From contig JABCPU010000149.1 of NCBI GenBank assembly GCA_016800925.1, positions 62,001-126,000 of the forward strand: a stretch of 64,000 nt of DNA, in the 5' to 3' direction. Of this stretch, positions 42,416 through 54,580 are shown piece after piece. Every line of letters begins with the position of its first letter. Positions within the stretch are counted from its first letter, which is position 1. The position numbers were made by a program, and so were the translations under genes. Origin of the DNA: Suillus spraguei (Eukaryota > Basidiomycota > Agaricomycetes > Boletales > Suillaceae). The notes below the pieces were generated by a model that was not told the DNA's origin, did not search any database, and worked only from the letters and a program-made list of their open reading frames with translations.

Positions 42416-45400
42416 ATGGACGCTGCACCCACCACTGCAGCCGTACCGGTACTGCCAACGGACATGTCAACTGCAGATGTGCAGATGAAAGACGAGACTT
42501 CCGTAGAGGACAAGGTGACTGAGAATGTTCAGTTAACCGAGACCGGTGAATCTGGCGCGGCTGATTCGGTAGGACGTGAAACAACCCCGAACCCAGATGG
42601 ACCCTGTACAAGCGAAGAGGTTCCAATGGTCATAATCGCCTCGGACAACGGCAAGGAAGTACAAAAATCTATCTCGGTCCCCCTTCCTGACGTCAGCAGA
42701 CCTCAAGAAACCGTTATTACTAGAGATGTCAGTATCCCACCAATATCACGTCAACAATCTCCATCAATGCCACTTTCATCACGTCCTGCTTCACGTCTAC
42801 CACAAATGGGTTCATTCCAAGTCCCTTCTCAGCCCTCACCAGAGCGTCCCCTCAATGTCACAGATGCTTTGAGCTACCTTGATGCCGTCAAAGTACAGTT
42901 CCATGATCAGCCAGATGTTTACAACCACTTCCTTGACATTATGAAGGACTTTAAGAGTGGACTGTGCGTTTCATATTTTGTTCCTAGATCTATTCCTCAT
43001 CTTTCTACAGTATCGACACACCAGGTGTTATTAAACGCGTATCACACCTTTTTAATGGTCACCCCTTCCTTATCCAGGGCTTCAACACTTTCCTCCCTGT
43101 TGGTTATCGCATCGAATGCTCTTCTGACCCACAGCAGTCCTCCTTCATCACCGTCACCACCCCTACTGGCACAGTGCTCCAGTCCACCCGTGACGATTCT
43201 TGGCCCTCTGCTCCAGTAGCTCCTCCAGCTAACGTATTGGCTGAATCCGATGCAAACATGTATGGTGGTCTCGATAGCTCCTCTATAGAACCAGCCGTTC
43301 AGTATGTCCAAAAAATAAAGCAACGCTGCGACGAGGCCACGTACCGCCGGTTTCTAGAAATTCTCGGCAAGTACCATACCACCACCGACGCCGTCGACGA
43401 GGTGAGCCTTCTACCTTTTGTATTCCAATCGAACCATAATGTGTGTTTCACAGCGTGAAGTATCTGCTGAAATTGCCCGTCTTTTCAAAGACGATCCCGA
43501 TTTGCGTGCCGACTTTAGGATTTTCATGCCTGAGAAGAGCCAGGCTGTTTTTGACGAAGCAGAAGAAAGCTATCTCACAGCTCCAACAGGACGCCGCACG
43601 CGCTCAAATACGCCTCTAGATGGCAAGCCGGTCCGCCGTCGCACAGACCCCCATCCTCCCATCGAGCCTTCTGTCCCTCAAAAACGCAAGCGTAAGGCCA
43701 ACGAACGGGATACTGTCTCCAGCGCACCCAAAGCTCCCTCCAAGGTGACTCCCTGACTGCCAGAAGACGGATGACTCTCTGACATATCCAAGCTCAAACA
43801 GCCACCCCTCCCTCCTTCCCTCCTCCCACCAGATGATACACACTTTTTCGACCGCGTCAAGCGTGCGCTGGGGAATCGGGACACTTACAACGAGTTCCTG
43901 AAACTCGTAAATCTTTTCACCCAGGAGCTTATCGATACTGCGCGCCTCGTCCGCGAAGCACGGAATTTCCTGGGTGACGCTGAGTTAATGCGTCAATTTA
44001 GGGAGATTCTTGGCTGGGATGATAGGCGCGAGAGGGAACGGTGGGTGTTAGAGGAGAGTCAGCAGCAGCAGACTTGGGCGAGAGCGCAGGGCCAGGGAGG
44101 TCCGATGATCGTCCCAATCCGCCCGGGCAGAGTAAATACAGGTCTCCAACAAGGAAGCTACCGCCGAATGCCAGCTAGCGTGCGCCCTCCGTTCATTCAT
44201 GTCTAAATATCTCATATCAATCACCACACAGGAAGCTAACGTCACCTGCGCAGGTCGCGACGAAATGTGCCGCGCGGTCCTCAACGATGAGTGGGTCTCG
44301 CACCCCACCTGGTCGTCCGAAGACGCAGGCTTCATAGCGCACAAGAAGAACATCTACGAAGAAGCCCTCCACCGCTCCGAAGAAGAACGCCACGAGTACG
44401 ATTTCCACGTTGAAGCAGCCACACGCACCATCACCATCCTCGAGCCTCTCGCCGCCAAAATCGCACAACTCCCACTCGAAGAGCGATCGGCGTTTAAACT
44501 GAAGCCTAACCTTGGAGGCTCGGGCAAAGCAGTGCACGCACGCGTCATCAAGAAGATATACGGACGCGAAGCTGGAATGGATGTTTTGCAAGCGATGCAA
44601 GATGCACCGGCCCTTGCTATCCCCGTCGTCCTCATGCGCCTCAAAGAGAAAGAAGAGGAGTGGAAACGCGCGCAGAGGGAGTGGAATAAAGTATGGAGGG
44701 AAGTAGACGCCCGGAACGCTTCTCGTGCTTTGGATCACGCAGGGATTGCATGTAAAGCTGCGGATAAGAAAGCTCTTTCAGCTAAAGCACTTGTGGGTCA
44801 GATCGAAGCTGCGCGCGATGGGCAGGTGAGCCAGCGGGCCGCTCTTGTGGATCCGTTGTTTGCGCGTGCGAGGGTGCGGCATCAGCTGGCGTACGAGGTT
44901 GCAGATACGGGTGTCGTGCAGGATGCCGTGAAGATGGCGTTGTCGTTTTTGGATAGGACGCAAGGGCAGATTGGGGCTCCTGAGCGAAGACGCGTCGAGG
45001 GATTTTTGCGAACGTTCATTCCGCTGTTTTTCGTTTTGGATCAAGAGGTGTTTCATAGGGCGTTTGTGCTTGGAGACGTGGGGGAAGTTGAGATGGGGGA
45101 GGATACAGATGATGCAGAGACAGGGAGTGTTGCGAGTGGGAATGGGGGGAGGAAGAGGAAGGGTGGAATTTCTTCAGGTGGGGACCTGAGGAAGAAGTTA
45201 TTGAAGAGTGAGCAAGCGAAGTTGACGGGGAGGAAGACGCGTGCGCAGGAAGCAGCGTCTCCATCTGCGTCTAGACCTGCGTCTCCTGCGATACCCGATG
45301 CTATGCAGGTAGATGCCATGGAGGAGGGGGAACGAGAACCTGTTGTGCCGTTGCGCAAAGCGTCGAGGAAGAATGTGTTCTTTGGGAATACTGTGTTTTA

Positions 45401-46701
45401 TGTACTTTTGAGACTTTTTGAGGTGCGCGGTTTTTCTTTGGTGGTGATTTACTTTTTAATTTCTGACGTTCATTTGGCTACAGGTACTATACTCTAGACT
45501 GCTATTTTTCAAAAAGCTCAGTGCGCGCATTGCCATCGAAGCGCCTAAATCAGTGTCTAAAGCAAAATCGGTTGCTACGGCGTTAGGGATGCCGTCCCTC
45601 GTCGAACTCGCTCAGCTAGACGACCGCGCTGCTCATGCGGATCATTTCTATGATTTGATGCTCGAGTCATGCGAGAGATTATTTGATAATGAGATCGAGC
45701 AATATGTGTTTGAGGAGCAGATGCGGTATATGTTTGGGGTGAAGGATGCGTATCGGATATTTACGATCGATAAAGTTATTAGCTCGTTGATCAAGCAGGT
45801 GCGTCCTCTCCATCTATTTTAGTTGTGATCGCCGTCTAACGATGTGCGGGTAGGTCCAGATTGTGTTGGCTGATTCTCGAAGTCAGGAGCTCTTTGAGCT
45901 TTTGAAGCGCGATCGGGCATTACAAGTGCCGACGATCCAAGATCAGCTTAATAGTCGACGGTTTGCGGAGAATTTGCTTGGGCCTGACGAGAACATTTTC
46001 CGGATAGATTGGGTGAGTCTTTTTTACTTTCAGGTCATCTCGAGTATTCATGCATGGTTGGAACTGCAACAGCTACCAGACACGAAAATGATGACGATTC
46101 AATTACTTGGGAAAGACGATTCGAGGATTGATGATTCAGAGATGTTGGCGGAGAGGTGGCAGGCGTACGTGGATTCGTTCGTGTCGGTGCGTGTTTGTGT
46201 AAGGTATTATGGCGTTGGTTGATATGTTTCGTGCTTTACAGAGTCCTGTCACAGAGGGTATATCGCAGTCTCGCGTTAGAAGTCCATTTCTTCGCAAGTG
46301 CGTATATACTGCTCTTCACCTCCCTCCCCCACCCACACGTATACAAGTGCTGATACTTGTTTTGCAGGAACGTTCCACCCTCAGCTACTGCTAATGTCCC
46401 AGCGGTGCTTGCACGTAGTGCACTTGAAACGAAAGTTTGCGTCCGGACGTATCGCTTATTTTTCGTGTCGGGTACTGAGGACTTTTTGTGGCGGATCCCG
46501 TCCAAGGCGGATTTAGTGACTACTAGACGGGAGGATGAGGCGAGGCGAGGGCGGTGGATTATGAAGGCGAAGGCAGGGGAGTGGTGTCCTGATCTTGTGA
46601 TGTGTGCGAAGGAGCCGACGCCCGTGCATGTTGGGAAAGAACAGACTCCTGTGTCTGTACCTGTGTCTGTGTCTGCGCCTGAGCCTATGAGGGTGGTTTG
46701 A
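42416..46701 (+). CDS. SIN3: SIN3-type transcriptional corepressor
   Basis: Ten exons join without any frame problem to 1261 residues: 42416-42963, 43011-43401, 43454-43744, 43793-44179, 44232-45422, 45484-45798, 45854-46012, 46073-46186, 46242-46297, 46368-46701. The product is the nuclear scaffold of the Sin3-Rpd3 histone deacetylase complex. Three paired amphipathic helix domains appear in order: PAH1 (about residues 149-225, [14 protein letters not shown]...GHPFLIQGF), PAH2 (about 283-355) and PAH3 (about 420-480, [19 protein letters not shown]). They are followed by the HDAC-interacting region ([20 protein letters not shown]...[16 protein letters not shown]) and the conserved C-terminal region. 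The N-terminus is acidic and Pro/Ser-rich. The ATG at 42416 is the first in frame. Length is in the normal fungal range. Confidence 0.93.
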
Positions 46702-46964
46702 GGTGAGGCATTGGTACTGGTGTTGTAGGAGACGTGCGGGTGTAGCTTAGGTATTGTGTTGTACATATGATTACTTATTGAGTTTTGGACTATAATGGAG
46801 TGTTTTACAGATTCATATTAGGTGTGCTATACTACAGATGGAGGGACTTTGTGAGTGTGCGCTAACCTTCCGGTGTTTAGGACCACGACTCATACGAAAT
46901 ATTTAACGATCAGGACAACAATAACGCAGGTAACAAGAAATGTAATAACAGCTTCACTCTGGAG

Positions 46965-49006
46965 TCAACTTGCAGCCTGGCTGTCCAATGGCAATACATC
47001 TACTCGCTGCCTTCTGAGGAATATATATCGCATGATGATAAACATCATGGCACCAGCCAGTGAAACGATCTGTTGTGCAGTTAATTGAAGTCAATGTGAA
47101 TTCCGGAGAAAATAGCGGCAAACTACCCCAGAGAATAGAGCTGGTATCCACCAGGTATAACTAGATGATAGCAGAGTGCCGGATATGGGTGTTCCTGGAT
47201 TAACAGTTAAAATATGAAGAAACGACGCTACTGAACCTACCTATCAAGCTTCCGAATCCTGCACAGGCGATCGCGTGATAAGTTAGAAACCATCGAAGTA
47301 ATGATAATACCCACCAAGAATGAAGAGACAAATGCCCATCCGCGCGCTACGATCCAGATCAGATGGCTCGTACGTTCAGAATCAAACGATCACTCACCCG
47401 AGCTCAGATAGATCGGGTGTCAAAAGAGCCAGAAGTGGAACCGATATTCCATTGTCTACACAAAAGGATGAACTCAGCTAAAACATTTTTTAAAAAAAAA
47501 GTACTTACACAACCCAGAAAAATAGCCATACACCACGCAAAGCACAACGACGCTGGCCAAGTTACTCAATCCAATCATGCCCAAAATGATCACACCGCAC
47601 GAAAATGTCGCAATTATGACCAAGTTCGGGACTCCCGTGAATGCCGCAATGAACCCCGACGTGAGTCGCCCTATACAATTGGACCCATTGAGAATCACTA
47701 GCTAGAGGTTCTGTTAGCAGATGAATCACTCGCGTAATGCTAGAACCCACAGAGTAGAACGAAAAGTTAACGCTATACCGTGCTTGATGGAGTCGAGTTG
47801 AAAGAAGAATAATGGATAGAAGAAGCCGACCTGGAAAAGAAAGCACCTACAGGATGATTATTTAGAAGAATCCGAGAGCGGGTGTATTGCGAGTCTCACC
47901 CTGCTATCGTGAGGACGAATGGTACATCGCAAATACATTTTCTAGCCGCTACAATATAGTTCACCTGTGTTGCCGGAGGATCAAGACGAGTTCGCATGCA
48001 CAGACATGCAGTTAAGAGAAATGAGGTGATTAACCTGAGCTTGCACGGACCCCATTGGCAAGCCAAGAGGGCCGTTAAAGAGGTTATTGAGCATGATCGG
48101 ATGAATGATAGCACCAAGCGATGCGCCTGTAGCGACGAACGTCATAACCAGTGTGCGCCTCCGTCGGAAATGATGCGAGATTACAGCTACGCTAGGGATA
48201 TACATGAGCCCTGAAGCGACACCCAAGCCTATGCCTTGAGAGAGATATATCTAAAAACCAAGTTAGAAAACCAGATTTTAAATCAGGCGAGGTTACCTGG
48301 TAATACTGGTCGGGTTTCGACAAAGACAACATGAATAGAGAGAAAATCTGCAGAACGATCCGATTATCATGAGGTGGTAACTAGTTAAGTTTCTTGAATA
48401 CCATCGAGAACCTCCGACATATTTACACTCACAAATATCCTCGGTCATGCAGTGAACCTGACACGAGGCCCACGGTCACTTGTAAAAATGCATTGGTGCT
48501 CCCGATCCACCTACAAGTCTCAAGGGTACCTGCATAAAAGTTCAAGTAGAAACTCACGATATAGCAGACGACGTCTCATTTGTCAGGTAATGTTGGGCAT
48601 AGAAGTCTGGAGGAAAATACATATGTTGAATGTTCCATGCTCGCTTTCTTCTGTAGCAATACCTTGGTAGACGCCAAATGAAGCGGTATACCTGTTGACC
48701 TGGTCAATCACGGAGCCGTTCCCTGCCAACACCTACATCGGACTCACCCAAACCCGCAGAACTGGACAAGAAACCTAAGTAAATCAAGTAAGAACTAGGC
48801 TCGCGTCCAAAAGAGTACCAGTCTTCTTACGATCCAAAAGCAGTGATCCAACCCACCAGACCACCTTCGGGAAACTCCTGCGGGTCTGAGGGAGGATCCC
48901 AATCCTTGGTGATTTGACATGCTTCCAATGTCTCTGGGCGCACTTTGTCATCTTGGAAGGCGGTCTCTTCTGTATGAACCGTTCGAAGCCTAGATTCGGA
49001 TGGCAT
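46965..49006 (-). pseudogene. Second MCH-type MFS transporter, with three apparent one-base deletions
   Basis: This is the paralogue of the gene at 32-34 kb, with the same intron positions and closely similar exons from the ATG at 49006 (PEGGLVGWITAFGSFLVQF) to the stop at 46965-46967. Frame breaks occur near 48055 (GGCTTGCC where GGCTTTGCC is expected), near 48033 (CAGGTT for CAGGGTT) and near 47776 (ATAGCGTT for ATAGGCGTT). Each is one base short beside a homopolymer. All introns here are GT-AG, including the two whose counterparts in the 32-34 kb gene start with GC. It is either a recent pseudogene or an intact gene with homopolymer errors. It converges on SIN3, with 263 bases between the two stops. 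Confidence 0.75.
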
Positions 49007-50939
49007 TCTCGGTTAGGACGATAACAGAAACTGTACAGCACTTAGGTATTTATGCGCATGCACCTGATCGTGACACTGATGATTTCTTTCGAGTCGGACC
49101 GCTAATACGGAAACGTTAACACACGTCAACATGTTGACTTTGTTTGTAGATGTACTTGTCGTAACGTCGTTGGCTGTCAAGACCCTTCGGCAGGGTCCCG
49201 GTCTACGATGAAATAGGGTTTCCGGGCCAAGCCGAATATCGAAACCCTGATCCTGCGGTAATGAGTGTGGAGGAACTTATATCCATGGAAGTTCAGAAGG
49301 AACAGACGCATATGTCTGAGGGTGGTCCGAGGTGTTGGTGTTGGAGGGGTAGTACGCACACAGCTTAAGTGGTGTGCTTTGTGCTCATGATTCTTTAACC
49401 TCGCTATTGATTTTTAAAAGATGGTTTGATTTTTTTTACAGGCTCAGATCAGACGATCAGTAGACTATACTTGAATGCGTGAGGAAGCACGAGGATCTTC
49501 TGAGTGACGTTCTTCAAGGATCTACACACCGACACATCAGCAATTATTGAATACGACTTGGAAACTCGTGCTCCTGTGTTACTCTCATGGAGGCAGTAGG
49601 CGTGCATGCATGACGAACACATGCAGACTCGGAAACGCAGATTCCGGGAAGGTTGTAAATCATCTGAGCCGCAGTCACATCATTGGGCCAGGATAGCCAA
49701 GGCAGAGGAGGTGAATATACCATTGGTCGTGGATGGGGAAGTTTCTAACCTGCGAGTTAGGTCGTGATCACTAACGTCACACGTGACAGTGCAAATTCTG
49801 GTGTTTCCAATCGATCCTAGCAAATTTAGCTCTGATTGTCCTGAACTGCACATGCTACGATTTCAAACACCCTCTTTGACATGCTTCTAGGCACATGCAA
49901 CATGCGGGGTATTCATCTCATTCTGTTCGCTGTTACACCCACTATAGATATCGCAAAGCACTGAAAGCTGACGGATTGCTGGTCACATAGACAGGATGGA
50001 CACCAGAGAATCTATTGCAGACTTCGAATGGCGGGGAACTGTGATTTCAAATTTCAGATGCAGAAATCATGTCCATGTAACCTGATGTTCGAACCCTGGT
50101 AGTGTTACCCTCAGCTTCAAAGGGATAATTAGGGTGAGAGTGTATCTCCATGAGACTTTCGCCCTATTGTACTCAGGTTTCCAGGGTTAATTGAATGATG
50201 TAATTCAAAGCGTCCGAAAATCATGTGGGAAGGAGCATTTGTTTGAAAAATTCACGGCGGCTTTAAATGTATGAAGTCTGCTCTCACTACTATCATGTTC
50301 AACGTCGAGAAGCCCGTGGCAGGTAAGTGTTTGATATATTCAGCGACGAAACCTGAAGTCACAGCAATGCACCACATAGGTGAGAAAACATAGGGATATT
50401 ATGAACCCATCTACGCGAGTGAAATGCTGGACGAATAAAATTGTGCAGACGAAGCGTGGCGCAGATGACTGCTTTGCAATAACGAACGTGGTTTGAAATG
50501 AGCGATAAGGAACCGCCACGACGCTGTCCCGCTTTCATATCGATAACCGCTTTTGTTTACTTGTGAAGCTCGACAAATAAAAGAAACAGAATTCTAATAC
50601 GAACGCAGTGATCTATTAATAATGCATATGACTTGAGCTTGAGCTTGAGCTTGTCTTTCTGTAACATGCACAATATTTCTTCTATAAATAATGTTCTATG
50701 ACTGCCCTTGCAGCATTCTCAAAGTTAGGGCCATGAGTTGAGAGCATGTCGAGTTCTCTAAAATAAATTATGGTAGGACACTAGCTATTAAATATAAGCT
50801 CAATACATATGCTGATACTTTGATGACATCATAGTACATAGTTGCACAGAATAATTGAACTACTTGCTCTCACAAAGAGCCAGATAATAATTTTGCTAGG
50901 ATGAGAGCCTGAGCGAAAGACTTCATTTTATCACCTTTC
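49007..50939. other. No gene recognised; short hexamer repeat
   Basis: About 1.9 kb with only short frames. TTGAGC is repeated three times at about 50634-50652. The left part would be the promoter of the transporter copy. Confidence 0.35.
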
Positions 50940-52607
50940 TCAAGCTGGAACATAATGTGCAGGGTTCATCTCGTACTGCTCCAATGTCGGTGGTGAAGTC
51001 CAACAGACACAATCCTCGAATGTCTTACTGACATGTACACAGTTGTCGTTGGCATGTGTATCCAACATGCTGATGATGAGACGTGGTACGATAATAAATG
51101 GCGCGGTACCGTTGAACAACTGTACGAGATATGTCGCCACCATCTGTGCATGCCTGCATTACAACATATCTCTCTACAATCACAGGAGAGCATACCGGAA
51201 GATCGGCCCATAGTATCGCCATAAAGATTTGAGTTGCCAAATTCCTAGCGTGACTCATAAATACTTTTAGAGAACACAACAAACGAAGGAAAACTTACAG
51301 GACAAAGTATATGACATGGTATCGAACGATCGTGACTACATAGGCGCTAGGCCTCATTTTAAGTTCCTTCCGTTCTTTCAGGTGCTTCCCGAGGACGACA
51401 ATAGCGAGAACAACCAGTAATATATCATAGCACATGACAGGGATGGAAGCATATATTGCAGGCATGGGCCCGATGTGGAAGAAAGCCGTGCAGTACTTGA
51501 TGTTCGGAGTTATTATTATTTCCTGCACTATGCACCAAGGCATCAGCTTGCACATAATTCGATCAAAGTAGAAATTTACTTGAGACCACTGAGGGTCGAC
51601 TCCATAAAAATATGTTCACCGCTATATCGAGCGCGACGATAGGTAGGAAAAGCCCCAGTAAAACATAAAGTATGTGCTTGGATTGGTTGTATAGGGCGTA
51701 AAGACTCCAGATGAGAATAACTGCAAATGCAAAATGGGTATGCGCAAAGATGCGCGAATATATGTATATGACTTACCTTCCGCCAAGCAAAAATACACAG
51801 AAAAACCCCACTGCATAAGCAGAAACATGCCATAACCTATTTCAATTCCATCATGAGCAAAGCTAATTTCAGTTGAATACGATAACTTACAACTAAACAA
51901 GAAGTCAGCAGTAGATCAGGCCTAGGTGTAAAGCGAAATTCTGACGTACGGCTGAATGAAGGTCAGCCTAGAAGGCTCACGAAAGAATCGATATACTCAC
52001 TGCCTCAGGTATATAAAATAGACCTCCCCCTAGCGCTAGTCCGTTAATGAGAGCTCAGTTTGAATCACGTCACGTACAGCAGGCGCAAATCCTAGGCGTC
52101 AGCGTCAACACACAAAGTACCATCTGGAGGATACAACCACCACGACGTACATTGCGACCAAAATGCCAAAATATCGAACCTAACATAGCAACAGAAATGG
52201 GAAACTATGAAGCATTCTGGCAGGGTGGAGCTCACAACAAGATACAAGTATGTCATCGCTGACCATTGTCTTTCCTGCATATCTAGTCAGTTCCGGGTTT
52301 TGAAACCGCTGGGATTAGCTCTGACCCAAACAAACGTGATCTGCGATAATATAATCATAAGTACTCGACGATGATAAACCAACCTCCTCATTACCTCTTT
52401 CTCTAACTGAAGCACTAGATAACATTACACTCAGCCTCACTGCAAGGAGTATGAAAGCTACGGACTGTAGTCATAGGATATCAGTGTAATGATTGCAACT
52501 GGAAAACGATGAAGTTCAACACGACGATTCGTTTTCAACAAGGCTGACGAACCTGATATGTTGTTATTCCAACGAAGAGCATGGAGAGATTCCTCTAGTC
52601 CCGACAT
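50940..52607 (-). CDS. DUF6533-type multi-pass membrane protein
   Basis: Many short exons run from the ATG at 52607 to the stop at 50940-50942. The first joins SGLEESLHALRWNNNIS to VAIITLISYDY (54-nt intron), followed by an EKEV segment, then RQWSAMTYLYL and VVRYFGILVAM. This matches the DUF6533 start: an aromatic YDY, an acidic EKEV and a hydrophobic RY segment. Later exons carry LFYIPEA, a VYFCLAE helix, ILIWSLYALYN, the YDILLVVLAIVVLGKHLKER helix, the RYHVIYFVLNLATQIFMAILW helix, and a C-terminal tail (DTHANDNCVHVSKTFEDCVC). Seven membrane helices are likely. The family is large in Agaricomycetes, without known function. Some middle junctions (51.9-52.25 kb) could not be closed in phase, so exact exons and intactness are uncertain. 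Confidence 0.7.
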
Positions 52608-53429
52608 GAAACTGTGCAGATCAAGTGGAGGATTAAAAAAAGGGATGAGCAGCTGATCGCCGACGTACAATACTTATAGGGGGGCAGCCTGGTCGGAATC
52701 TCGTTAACTTGTAGGGGTTGTGAACTACTGGCGTCCTAATGAAAATAGTACGACATTGTGCCAAGCTTGAGCTTGGGGCACCACACTTTTCCACTTGATA
52801 TCATATATCGCCGATCACACAACTGACAAGTTGAAGGGCCACCCTGCGTTACCTGTGGCTGTAACCACTTTTGGGGCTAGATCCTGCCTGTCAGGCCCTC
52901 TTGTTTGATAAGTAGCAAGGGCGGTGCTTATCTCCATGGCTGGAAAGCATCAAATGAAGTCCCACCATCACATATATGTTGTATCATGTCGGACGATAGC
53001 CTGTGACGGTTTAATTTGTTTATTTCCCACGACAAATCTAGGAACCCGATTCGGTGTTTTGAGTACCCATTAGTTAACCTAAGGCTATGTCTCGCATTCA
53101 GGGGCCGTGCACTCCTGCTCGGCCTGCATGCAGGAGTTTAGCCCGTCGCTACGCCAAGAGACATCTCGAGACGTTCCTGCGAGTATTCACGATTATTAGC
53201 AGTATTATATCCACTCAGTTGACACAATGTATTACTCAACTAAGCGAGAGAACTGTAACATCAGCTTTCAACGTGATCTCCTAGAAGAGAGCTGGACGAG
53301 AAGCGTGAGCTCAAGACGAGTCTCGAAGATGCTGAATAACCGGACAGGAGGCGCGAGTTCGATTAAGAAAACAAACTACATGGGTACGAGTCAACGTGGT
53401 CAGACAATATTGTTATCAATGTTGCAACA
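52608..53429. other. Intergenic, no gene seen
   Basis: Upstream region of the DUF6533 gene, about 0.8 kb. The frames found are short and without recognisable motifs. Confidence 0.35.
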
Positions 53430-54170
53430 AACTAGAGTTTGTTTCTTTGGTGTGGGAGCCATACCTGCGCGCTATCGCCATGCAAATATGATACTAAATT
53501 GGACTCATCTGGCAGCGAGTCGCGAAGATTCACGAGCTCCAGCTGTAGCTTCAACTTTTCAGGGGCAGGAGTGAGACACGCTTCGATATTGAGGAGGGGA
53601 CGGGAGGGTCGCTTGGATGTCCCGCCAGCGAATATTACCATACAGCATATCCTTAAAGGATGGTTGGTTGACTCGAATGGCTCACAAATTCACCTACGAG
53701 GTCGTCGTCGTGCTCTCAGATATTGGGGAGTACGGGATTCAAGATTCAAGACGCACCATGAACATGATTTGCAGACTCTTTGTACTACTGCTCTAAAGCG
53801 AGTCGTCAGGTGAGGGATCACGAGGCCTTGGTCTTGAAAGTTCTTGTACCGTGAAAGGTTGTGATACTCGATCGATGCCTCGGTAGGATCGGGGATTGCG
53901 TCCACCTGACCCATGATCGATAACATGGACACTGTTGGGATATGTAAATGATGAAATGCACGCTTGGGCAGCTTTGGCTGTAGTGAGAGCTTACCGATAT
54001 TAGTAGAATGTGATGACCATATTTCAGGTACAAGATTACAACAAGAATGATCATAGGAAGATTATTGGCGAACGAGACAAACTGAAAGCAAATACGCCGG
54101 ATGTTGGCTGAGACACTGAAAGGAAGCGAGGAGCAAAACGGTGAAAGCTTGTAAGATCATTCGACATTTC
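53430..54170 (-). CDS. C-terminal half of a membrane protein with a cytoplasmic tail, copy 1 of three
   Basis: On the minus strand a helix (MIILVVILYLKYGHHILLIS) is followed by a GT-AG intron and then VSMLSIMGQVDAIPDPTEASIEYHNLSRYKNFQDQGLVIPH, continuing as a Ser/Arg-rich tail ending near LELVNLRDSLPDESNL. The same tail recurs at 60.55-61.8 kb and 62.88-63.34 kb (VNIRDPLPAVPKL and LELVNIRDSLSAMPK), so it is a real duplicated gene. The N-terminal exons were not located. Its 5' side faces the WD40-TPR-HET gene, so the two are divergent. The family is not recognised. Confidence 0.5.
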
Positions 54171-54580
54171 TTACCGCAAATATCATCCCATCATCTCGTC
54201 AATTCCCAATATCTGTCTGCTCCTCTCGTATTTTGAATCCGCTTCTAATGGAGGAGTTTCCGTCTTTCAATACGCATTTTATTCAAATCATAATGTGCAC
54301 TGAAAGTAGCATCTGCACTATCGCCATTGAATGGGAGGGGAGAAATGACTCTCACACGTACATAGTGCTGTCAACGAAGATGTGACTCGTAGGGAGGCAT
54401 CTTGGAACAGAGGCGAACTACCTCCGAGTCGTGCCCTGGGTATATGGAAACAAGTTAGGTTAGGTTAGTAATAGTGCGATAAAACCGCACAATCATTGTA
54501 TAGTGTACGCGCACCTCAGAGCTGCAGGAAAGAGAACCACAATGCCTCGACCGTGCTCAATGCCATCAACCTCTAGTAAA

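Noticed and set aside
44217..44738. Minus-strand frame of 173 codons inside SIN3
   Set aside because: It lies entirely opposite the HDAC-interacting exon of SIN3 and has no recognisable domain.
50080..50105. Possible tRNA B-box (GTTCGAACCC)
   Set aside because: No matching T-stem, anticodon arm or acceptor stem could be found on either strand.
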